A program made the position numbers and the translations under genes. A DNA stretch of 10,039 bases from JBBTCX01 sp038043045 (GTDB lineage Bacteria > Planctomycetota > Phycisphaerae > UBA1845), in NCBI GenBank assembly GCA_038043045.1, contig JBBTCX010000114.1:1-10039 (forward strand), given 5' to 3'. This document shows, one piece after another, positions 1 to 5,476 of the stretch (positions within the stretch are counted from its first letter, which is position 1; each line of letters starts with the position of its first letter). The notes beneath the pieces are model-generated. The model did no database searches and was not told the origin of the DNA. It worked only from the letters and a program-made list of their open reading frames with translations.

Positions 1-1
1 G

Positions 2-346
2 ATTTCGCCGGAGGGCTGCGCGTCGATTCTTTTTCGAGACGGCGATCGCAAGCAAGAAGCGGCCAACGGACTTAGGATTACCGCGGGAGATTTGCGTCGC
101 ATGGGGTTGATCGACGAGATTATCGAGGAGCCGCTGGGTGGAGCGCACCACGATCCTCGGCAAGCCGCTTTATTGGTGGAGGCGTTTTTCGCCAACGCAC
201 TTCGAGAGATGAAACCCGTTGCCATCGATACGTTGCTCCAGCGTCGTTATTCGCGGTTTCGGCAAATCGGGAATTGCTTTACTACCTTGCGACTGGCCAA
301 GACCGATGGAACGAATGCCGCAACGAAAAAGGATCTGCAATCATGA
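2..346 (+). CDS. accA: Acetyl-CoA carboxylase carboxyltransferase subunit alpha, C-terminal part (5' end outside window)
   Basis: This is the C-terminal 114 residues of the alpha subunit of the acetyl-CoA carboxylase carboxyltransferase. The enzyme moves the carboxyl group from carboxybiotin on BCCP to acetyl-CoA, making malonyl-CoA for fatty-acid synthesis in the cytoplasm. The frame is open to the left edge and starts with ISPEGCASILFRDG, the conserved PEGCAxIL motif of AccA. It continues through the lysine/glutamate-rich helix, then the hallmark block GLIDEIIEEPLGGAHHDP, and then the C-terminal signature RRYSRFRQIG. About 25 residues follow that signature, a slightly longer and poorly conserved tail. 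The internal TTG at 92 is not the real start, because clear AccA homology lies upstream of it. The stop codon overlaps the next gene by ATGA, so the two are probably cotranscribed and translationally coupled. Identification is from recognised family motifs. Confidence 0.95.
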   Translation: MSPEGCASILFRDGDRKQEAANGLRITAGDLRRMGLIDEIIEEPLGGAHHDPRQAALLVEAFFANALREMKPVAIDTLLQRRYSRFRQIGNCFTTLRLAKTDGTNAATKKDLQS

Positions 347-1155
347 TTCAAGAATCGATCCAAGTTGTTCGACCCGTCATGGGTGAAAGTACGGAGTATG
401 AACGGCAGCAGCGGCGCAAAGCGCTCTTCCGAGTTCTCGCGGACAATATTATTCGAGAATTGCTCGAAGCCGGTTACTACGGTCACGAGTTGCTCGGTTT
501 TGCCGGAGAGGTGATGCAGGCGATTACGGATAACGGCTGGGCGAACGACGCCACGGCAACGGCGGAAGCCACCGCGCCGCCTTCTCGAAACGGAGAGGCT
601 CTTGATTATGACTTATGTCCACGAAGTGGTTGGCCGACGATTCGAGGCGAGAAGACGCTGCTTCGACCGCCGATGAATGACGATCGGGAAGCTCTTCTCC
701 GATGGTCGGACGATCGATTGGTCCGCAATAGCCTCATTCCACCGGTTCTTGAACACGTTGTGAACCACATCGGCGAAGAGGGTTCGGAGCAATCTCGAGT
801 TGATTTGGTCGTGACCGACCGTGGGAGTGGCGCGCCTGTCGGCCTCGTCTCCCTTCATGATATCGATGCCACGGTTAAGCAGGCCGCGCTGGGTAAAATG
901 ATCGGCGAACCGGAGTTTCGGGGGAAAGGCGTTGCCCATGAAGCCACCCGATTGATTCTCGCCTATGGTTTCGATGTTCTGAACCTCCACCGAATTTACC
1001 TTCGCACGCTGGGCGGTAGTTTGAAGAACATCAAGCTCAACGAGCGTCTGGGTTTTCGATTCGAAGGCGTTTTGCAAGAAGCAGCGTTTTCCGAAGGAAA
1101 GTTGTCGGACATCGTTCTGATGGCCATGCTGCAAAGTGAATTCCGTTTACCATAA
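343..1155 (+). CDS. GNAT-family (RimJ/RimL-like) N-acetyltransferase with a long N-terminal extension
   Basis: A 270-residue protein whose C-terminal part (about 95-265) is a GCN5-related acetyltransferase of the RimJ/RimL type, using acetyl-CoA to acetylate an amine. It begins with a TIRGEKTLLRPP strand, has a central beta strand PVGLVSLHDID (about 165-175), and then motif A with the pyrophosphate-binding loop EFRGKGVAHEA (191-201). It ends with LNLHRIYLRTL (about 214-223), the ERLGFRFEG block (about 234-242) and a final hydrophobic strand DIVLMAML. Residues 1-62 look helical and charged, and about 63-90 are an Ala/Pro/Thr-rich linker, so the protein is longer than a minimal GNAT. The position that usually carries the family's Tyr before ExxGF appears to be Asn (KLNERLGF). 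The start at 343 is preferred over the in-frame TTG at 274 because AAAAAGGA lies 9 nt upstream and the overlap with accA is then just ATGA. The substrate cannot be told; coupling to accA suggests a housekeeping acyl-CoA-linked role only by inference. Confidence 0.88.
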   Translation: MIQESIQVVRPVMGESTEYERQQRRKALFRVLADNIIRELLEAGYYGHELLGFAGEVMQAITDNGWANDATATAEATAPPSRNGEALDYDLCPRSGWPTIRGEKTLLRPPMNDDREALLRWSDDRLVRNSLIPPVLEHVVNHIGEEGSEQSRVDLVVTDRGSGAPVGLVSLHDIDATVKQAALGKMIGEPEFRGKGVAHEATRLILAYGFDVLNLHRIYLRTLGGSLKNIKLNERLGFRFEGVLQEAAFSEGKLSDIVLMAMLQSEFRLP

Positions 1156-1373
1156 CTACAATCTTGTGAACTGTTTTTGCGGCGCCTATTCGATCTTGCG
1201 ATGAATGCGCGTTGTCCATGAAAATATCTCGATCTCGTCTGATCACGCATTCGTGAGTCCTGGATACAAGATCACATTGTGAAATCACTCGCAAGCGACC
1301 TCGGCCCTTTTTTTCGAACACTTCAAGACCTGGAAGAATCCGTCGTTTTTCTATTTTCGGCTTACTTTTTCGC

Positions 1374-1403
1374 TTGACAGGTTGTTACAGATTCCCTTAT
1401 AGG
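1374..1403 (+). promoter_or_regulatory. Sigma70-type promoter candidate for the small lipoprotein gene
   Basis: A perfect -35 hexamer TTGACA (1374-1379) is followed after 18 bp by TATAGG (1398-1403), which matches four of six -10 consensus bases. Transcription would start near 1410, giving a leader of about 140 nt before the start codon at 1549 and a short transcript ending at the terminator at 1785-1820. An AT-rich stretch lies just upstream, which could act as an UP element. The call rests on consensus alone, and planctomycete promoters are not well characterised. Confidence 0.55.
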
Positions 1404-1448
1404 GGTGTCGCCCGTTGGGTGCGGGACATGGGGACTATTTTAATCTTA

Positions 1449-1470
1449 CGCCATGTAGAGGGTTATGGCG
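1449..1470 (+). promoter_or_regulatory. Short hairpin in the leader of the small lipoprotein mRNA
   Basis: CGCCAT (1449-1454) and ATGGCG (1465-1470) form a perfect six-base stem around a ten-base loop, about 40 nt downstream of the predicted transcription start and about 80 nt upstream of the start codon. There is no T-run, so it is not an intrinsic terminator. It may stabilise or regulate the leader, or may be chance; it fits no riboswitch class known to me. Confidence 0.3.
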
Positions 1471-1548
1471 GCCAAAATTGAGCTTTTGCTAACTCAAGCG
1501 ATTGCGTCGGCCGCTTGTGTGGCCGGGTTATGGAAAGGACATTGGGAA

Positions 1549-1779
1549 ATGCTTAACCTGTTTGGGAAGAAAATGATGCGAACCAGGGTGCGGGCCGCTG
1601 GTTTGGCAATGATTGCGGGCACGTTGTTCCAGTTCGGTGGATGCAACCTGGGTCAAATTACGACCACGTCGACTCTGGATGGTCGAGACGCCATTATCCA
1701 GATTCTTCGTGCGTTGATCATTACGCCTATTGATACCTTGCTGTCCAATGCCATTAACCAGGCCATCCCCGCGCAATGA
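1549..1779 (+). CDS. Very small predicted lipoprotein of unknown function
   Basis: A 76-residue protein with a basic N-terminus (KKMMRTRVR, 7-15), a hydrophobic segment (AAGLAMIAGTLFQF, about 16-29) and FGGC ending at Cys32, a loose lipobox for signal peptidase II. The mature part is only about 45 residues. It begins NLGQITTTSTLDGRD and ends in a largely hydrophobic amphipathic stretch with two ITP/AIN-type segments. The start at 1549 is chosen because GGAAAGGA lies 9 nt upstream and it places the basic residues directly before the hydrophobic core; the in-frame ATG at 1465 would add 28 residues that spoil the signal peptide. The gene stands alone between its own promoter candidate and a strong terminator, so it is probably monocistronic. 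I do not recognise the family. Small lipoproteins of this general build are, to my recollection, frequent in planctomycetes. Confidence 0.65.
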   Translation: MLNLFGKKMMRTRVRAAGLAMIAGTLFQFGGCNLGQITTTSTLDGRDAIIQILRALIITPIDTLLSNAINQAIPAQ

Positions 1780-1784
1780 TGAAG

Positions 1785-1820
1785 AATCGATTCACACGTT
1801 GAATCGATTTACTTTTTTTT
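1785..1820 (+). terminator. Strong intrinsic terminator after the small lipoprotein gene
   Basis: AATCGATTCA (1785-1794) pairs perfectly with TGAATCGATT (1800-1809) across the five-base loop CACGT. TAC and then eight consecutive T (1813-1820) follow. A ten-base perfect stem plus a T8 tract six bases after the lipoprotein stop codon is a classical Rho-independent terminator, although its stem is AT-rich. The stem arms contain the palindrome AATCGATT, so they also read as an 8-bp direct repeat. Transcription of the following gene must therefore start within about 110 bp downstream or come from readthrough. Confidence 0.88.
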
Positions 1821-1931
1821 CGTTTTCGTTGATCACGGTAGAGGTTGCGGGTTTGCTCCTTAATGAAATGGGTTATGAAGTAGCACGCCGGTGTTTCGAG
1901 GTCGAAAATTTCTCGGACCTGGAGGATGACC

Positions 1932-3023
1932 ATGAACAAATACAAGTATGCATCGAGTAGGACTGGCGCGGTTTTGGCGATACTTTTCGCCGGATATGGA
2001 GCATCGGCGGATGTGGTACAGTTGAACGACGGAAGTCGTTTGGTCGGTACCATTGAACAGGTTGCCGACGGTAAGCTTTGGTTGGTAACGGATTTCGCCG
2101 GCAAATTGGAAATCGAAATCGGAAAGATTAAATCGTTCGGTTCCGAGGGCAAGATGAACGTCGCCCTGAAGAGCGGCGATCGTTTGGTTGGAAAAGTCAC
2201 GCAATCGCCAGATGGTACAAAATCGGCGGTGGATTCGGTCATCGGGTCGGCCGGTGTGACTTCCGATCAAATCTCCGCCGTCTGGCCCGAGGGGAAATCC
2301 AGTCCGGAACAAGTCGCCGCTGAAAAGGCGATTGAAGCCGCCAAGCCCAAATGGACCGCAACATTAGAAGGCGGAATCGTAGCTACCGAAGGCAACACCG
2401 ACACCCTGACCGGCCGCGCCCGTGGGGAATTGATTCGCAAGTCTCAGACCGATTTGTTCAAACTCTACGCCTCCGCCGACTACAGTGAACAAAACGATGT
2501 TCGAAACCGAAGCGAGTATATCGCCGGCGGGCGGTATGAGAGTTCGTTCCCGACACAAAAGCAGCCTTGGGGCGGTCCCTATTTTTGGTATGCTCGGACC
2601 GAATTCGAATACGACGAATTTGAGAACCTTGATCTTCGGGCCACCATGGCCGCTGGTATCGGACACTATTGGCTTCAAAAAGAACATCACGAGTTCACCA
2701 CGCGAGGGGGCGCCGGTTACCGCCACCAGGCCTACATGGATGGCACCTCAACGGATGATCCGATTCTCGACACTGGTTTCGACTATCGATACGACATTCG
2801 TGAGTGGGCGTCTTTCACGCATAGCACGGTCTTCAGTCCAAGCTTGGAGGATTTCAGCGAGTACCGCCTGACGCTCGACACGGCATTGGCATTTCCAATC
2901 GGGAAATCGGAGCGCTGGAAATACAAGATGGGTGTCCGCAACGATTACAACTCCGATCCTCAGCCTGGGCGAGACCGCTTGGACAATACGTACTACGCGA
3001 ACATTCTGCTGGAGTTCAAGTAA
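1932..3023 (+). CDS. DUF481-type outer-membrane beta-barrel protein with an N-terminal duplicated small beta module
   Basis: A 363-residue exported protein. Residues 1-26 are a Sec signal peptide (basic NKYKYASSR, hydrophobic TGAVLAILFAGYG, cleavage after ASA). Residues 27-118 hold two related units: VVQLNDGSRLVGTIEQ (28-43) and VALKSGDRLVGKVTQ (77-91), each with an L-x-x-G-x-RLVG core followed by DG, like small SH3/LSm-type beta barrels. A short helical linker (about 121-138) leads to the barrel. It opens with WTATLEGGIVATEGNTDTLTG (141-161), where GNTDT is the family hallmark. It continues with alternating aromatic strands such as GGPYFWYARTEFEYDEF and ends in NILLEFK with Phe next to last, as is typical of outer-membrane barrels. 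The ATG at 1932 is preferred to that at 1926 because GGAGG (1921-1925) abuts the latter but lies 6 nt from the former. A 7-bp bulged stem (1899-1920) sits just before the ribosome binding site. The role of DUF481 proteins (YdiY in E. coli) is unknown. Confidence 0.85.
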   Translation: MNKYKYASSRTGAVLAILFAGYGASADVVQLNDGSRLVGTIEQVADGKLWLVTDFAGKLEIEIGKIKSFGSEGKMNVALKSGDRLVGKVTQSPDGTKSAVDSVIGSAGVTSDQISAVWPEGKSSPEQVAAEKAIEAAKPKWTATLEGGIVATEGNTDTLTGRARGELIRKSQTDLFKLYASADYSEQNDVRNRSEYIAGGRYESSFPTQKQPWGGPYFWYARTEFEYDEFENLDLRATMAAGIGHYWLQKEHHEFTTRGGAGYRHQAYMDGTSTDDPILDTGFDYRYDIREWASFTHSTVFSPSLEDFSEYRLTLDTALAFPIGKSERWKYKMGVRNDYNSDPQPGRDRLDNTYYANILLEFK

Positions 3024-3336
3024 GATGGATCGCCGCAAGGCGGTTTGAGTTGCGCCACGGAGGGCGCCTATTTCACCTCGAAACACCTCAGGGGAGTGCA
3101 TTCGCCGCGGGAGCTGTTTGTCGTGCCGGTCGACGGTGGGAGCTCGAAGGTGAGTGAATCTGGCTCATGGGACTCGCCTTTCGTGGATGTTTTCTCTTGT
3201 GTTCCTGAGTTTGACCCCGGTTTCGCGGGCCATACACACGAATGACAAGAATTCGGTGATCGTCCCCAATAGCGAGATTTGGGGTTCGGCCATCCAAGTT
3301 TACCACGGAAAATCGTTTCGCTCTTTGTTCAACAAA
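3024..3336. other. Convergent intergenic region
   Basis: About 310 bp between two genes ending toward each other. Just after the DUF481 stop there is a compact stem CGCC-GCAA-GGCG (3031-3042) closed by a GNRA-type loop and extendable by wobble pairs, without a T-run. A plus-strand reading frame from GTG at 3154 begins with a signal-peptide-like stretch but has no support further on (see findings). No promoter or RNA gene was recognised. Confidence 0.5.
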
Positions 3337-4026
3337 TCAGCCGCCGGGCGGTTTTTCAAAATCGCCGAGTCGGTGATCATAAAAGAATTTTGCGATTTTT
3401 TCGGCCAGTTCGCGTGTCAACTCCTCGCAGATGGCGTCCTTCTTTTTCAATTGCACGACATGAGCGCCGGTAAGGCTGGCGGTGACCGCGGACCCAGATG
3501 AACCGGTTGGCCAGATCCGCACGTGCATACGCTGTTCTTTCTCCAAAACGTTGATGACCTTGACGGTGGCTTGCACGAAAGCGGCTTCGGTGGCGTCGAG
3601 AAAATCCTCCTCGGCGAAGAAGTCTTGAATTTGAATCCACACGACCTGCTCCGCGCCGGCCATCTCTCCGACTTCGCGGCAGCCCCGCTTGTCGAAATCG
3701 GGATGGGCCTGTCGCAACGCTTCAATGGTCTCCTGGGGGATGATTTGTTTCGCGGCTTTGTGACGCAGCAACTCTTGGGCGACTTCGTCGGCCAGATAAC
3801 GCTTCGCCGGCGGCCAGTGGACCCGGTCGTTGTCGTCATCGACCAAGATCAGGATGGGATTTTCCGTCAGCTTGATTTCAGCCTTGACCTTCTGTGTCCG
3901 GCCAAATCCCAGGGCATAGAGCATTTGTCCGCCGCCGAACCCGCAGCCCGACGTACAGAGGAAGAGGAAGAACAAAGCGCCGATCGGCCTAAAAAATCTT
4001 ATCGCGGCGATGCGTCGTGAAACCAT
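3337..4026 (-). CDS. Predicted lipoprotein of unknown family, last gene of the tldD-tldE operon
   Basis: A 229-residue protein with a lipoprotein signal peptide: basic VSRRIAAIRFFR, hydrophobic IGALFFLFL, and CTSGC with the modified Cys at 28. After a Gly-rich linker the mature domain alternates strands and helices: ILILVDDDND (about 58-67), a helix LADEVAQELLRH, a further strand/helix unit (IIPQETIEALRQAHPDFD), then GAEQVVWIQIQDF, a strand VQATVKVINVLE, and a long C-terminal helix with LTRELAEKIAKFFYDH. This alpha/beta order, with VAQEL and a 'GAEQVVWIQI' strand, recalls envelope lipoproteins of the CsgG/LpoB-like type, but that is only a resemblance and I do not recognise the family. The ATG at 4026 has AGGTGA a few bases upstream. 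It follows tldE by 56 bp on the same strand, so it is probably cotranscribed and may work with the TldD/TldE protease in the envelope. Confidence 0.75.
   Translation of the reverse strand: MVSRRIAAIRFFRPIGALFFLFLCTSGCGFGGGQMLYALGFGRTQKVKAEIKLTENPILILVDDDNDRVHWPPAKRYLADEVAQELLRHKAAKQIIPQETIEALRQAHPDFDKRGCREVGEMAGAEQVVWIQIQDFFAEEDFLDATEAAFVQATVKVINVLEKEQRMHVRIWPTGSSGSAVTASLTGAHVVQLKKKDAICEELTRELAEKIAKFFYDHRLGDFEKPPGG
3339..3356 (+). terminator. Possible intrinsic terminator for plus-strand transcription, inside the 3' end of the opposing gene
   Basis: CCGC (3341-3344), loop CGG, and GCGG (3348-3351) form a GC stem that extends by G-U and A-U pairs, followed by a TTTTT run (3352-3356). It could stop transcription coming from the DUF481 gene about 320 bp upstream. 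It also encodes the Pro-Pro-Gly-Gly end of the opposing lipoprotein, so the base pattern may be only coding. The stem is short, hence the modest confidence. Confidence 0.35.
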
Positions 4027-4082
4027 TTCACCTACAAGCTAGAGGGCCATTGCGTCGGCGTCGCAGGGACTTCCGCCGGGTT

Positions 4083-5405
4083 CTAAAACTTCGTCACGCT
4101 GCTGAAATTGAACTCCGGCAGGCGCACCGCTGGAAGCAACATTTTCCCACGTTCCATGGTGATGGATTCCTGGGGTTGAGTCGCGGCGTCGATCTGGGCG
4201 AAACAACGCAACGGGCTTTCATGGAAGCGGAAATTCTTGACTCCGCAGACAATCTTGCCGTTTTCGACCAGGAAAGTGCCATCGCGCGTCATTCCAGTAA
4301 CGGTAAGGTCCGTGGGATTGACCATGCGAATGTACCAGAAGTTGGTGACCAGAATGGCCCGGTCCGTCTGGGCGATAAGGTCCTCGGTCGTGCGTAGCGT
4401 GGGACCGGCGACGACCATGATCGGGGCCGACGGTCTGGGCGTCGGTTCGACATTGTGTTCCTGGGCGGTGAAGCGATCGTAAAAAAGTTGGGTGAGGACG
4501 CCCTTATCAAACCAGGTCATCGGTCGGGCGGCCAATCCTTCTCCGCCGAAACGGGAACCCAAGAGACTGGGATTCGAGGGGTCGTTTTTCAGGGTGACGC
4601 GAGAATCCAGAACGGTCGTATTGAGTTTTCCGACGAACGCGCTGTTTCCTTTGTAATAACTTTTCGCGCCGGCGGCCCAGAACATCATGCCAAGGACGCC
4701 GGAAACGGCGGCCGGCTCGAGAATCACCGGGTATTTTCCGGCGGGAAGTTCACGCGGGTTCTTGGAAAGAAGAGCTTTGTCCACCGCGCGCTGAGCGCGA
4801 TCGCGAATGTCGAGTGCGTTAATATCTCGGTGACTGTTAAACGTCCATCCGGAACTATCGTCCGCGGTCGCGGTGAGTGAAAACTCCGATTCGGTCGATT
4901 GCTCGTAACCGAACAGGCCCGAAGAAGCGCTCACGCCTCTTGCGGCCACGCCTGAAGTCATGATCCCGGCACCGACAAGACTGTTGGATTCACAACGTTC
5001 GATCACCGGTTTGGTGCGCTTGGCCAGGTCCATTGGGGTCGTCGATGCAGTGGAACCGCGATACGTCGGAAGATTGAGATAGTTTTGTTGCGGAAGTGGG
5101 GGAAGGTATTCCGGATCATCGGGGGTGATATTGGCGAGTTCCTCGGCCTTGCGAACCACCTGGATCAGCGAGTCCCGATCCAGCCGATTGGTTGAGGCCG
5201 AACCGGCTTTTTTCCCATTGGCGACTTGGACCGAAAGCGACGGCCCGCGTTCGGAAACGTGTTGAACCACCTGATTGTTGGCGAAACGTAGGGTGGTGGT
5301 TTGGGAGTCATTGAAGTTGACCAGGGTGTGCTCAGCCTGCGAGGCCGACAACACAATGTCCGCGATTCGACGAAACGCCGATTCCGATGCCAATTGAAAC
5401 GTCAT
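4083..5405 (-). CDS. TldE/PmbA-family protein, non-catalytic partner of TldD
   Basis: A 440-residue member of the TldD/PmbA family, corresponding to the TldE (PmbA) subunit. In characterised systems TldD and TldE form a heterodimeric zinc peptidase that degrades unfolded or modified peptides; only TldD carries the metal site. Family features are the N-terminal AEHTLVNFNDSQTTTLRFANN strand pair (about 24-44), the ASSGLFGYEQSTESEFSLTATA region, LPAGKYPVILEPAAVSGVLGMM (about 219-240) and the SLLGSRFGGEGLAARPMTWFDKGVL block typical of PmbA. A C-terminal beta domain includes GTFLVENGKIVCGVKNFRF. There is no HExxxH motif, as expected for TldE. The ATG at 5405 is preceded by AAGGTGA about 8 nt upstream, and an in-frame TGA at 5412-5414 rules out any longer form, so the protein has no signal peptide. 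It lies 71 bp downstream of tldD and 56 bp upstream of the lipoprotein gene on the same strand. Confidence 0.9.
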   Translation of the reverse strand: MTFQLASESAFRRIADIVLSASQAEHTLVNFNDSQTTTLRFANNQVVQHVSERGPSLSVQVANGKKAGSASTNRLDRDSLIQVVRKAEELANITPDDPEYLPPLPQQNYLNLPTYRGSTASTTPMDLAKRTKPVIERCESNSLVGAGIMTSGVAARGVSASSGLFGYEQSTESEFSLTATADDSSGWTFNSHRDINALDIRDRAQRAVDKALLSKNPRELPAGKYPVILEPAAVSGVLGMMFWAAGAKSYYKGNSAFVGKLNTTVLDSRVTLKNDPSNPSLLGSRFGGEGLAARPMTWFDKGVLTQLFYDRFTAQEHNVEPTPRPSAPIMVVAGPTLRTTEDLIAQTDRAILVTNFWYIRMVNPTDLTVTGMTRDGTFLVENGKIVCGVKNFRFHESPLRCFAQIDAATQPQESITMERGKMLLPAVRLPEFNFSSVTKF

Positions 5406-5476
5406 AGTCGGTCACCTTGTTTTCAGCAGCGGGCGAACCGCGCTGCAGTTGGTGGATTGATCCGTCCCACAAAACG

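Larger units (their letters stand above)
1156..1548. other. Non-coding region between the acetyltransferase gene and the small lipoprotein gene
   Basis: About 390 bp without a credible gene. It holds a short perfect stem TCACG-CATT-CGTGA at 1243-1256, several T-rich runs around 1308-1315 and 1346-1370, a promoter candidate at 1374-1403, and a leader hairpin at 1449-1470. No clear intrinsic terminator follows the acetyltransferase gene: the T-run near 1308 has no convincing stem before it. Antisense ORFs crossing this region have no start signals and look like shadows. Confidence 0.6.

Noticed and set aside
613..1134. 173-codon minus-strand reading frame
   Set aside because: Lies wholly inside the acetyltransferase gene on the opposite strand and shows no recognisable protein features.
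1754..2242. 162-codon minus-strand reading frame across the terminator and the start of the DUF481 gene
   Set aside because: It crosses a strong terminator and the signal-peptide region of a well-supported plus-strand gene; no start signal.
3523..4020. 165-codon plus-strand reading frame
   Set aside because: Antisense to the lipoprotein gene, whose signal peptide, lipobox and operon position are convincing.
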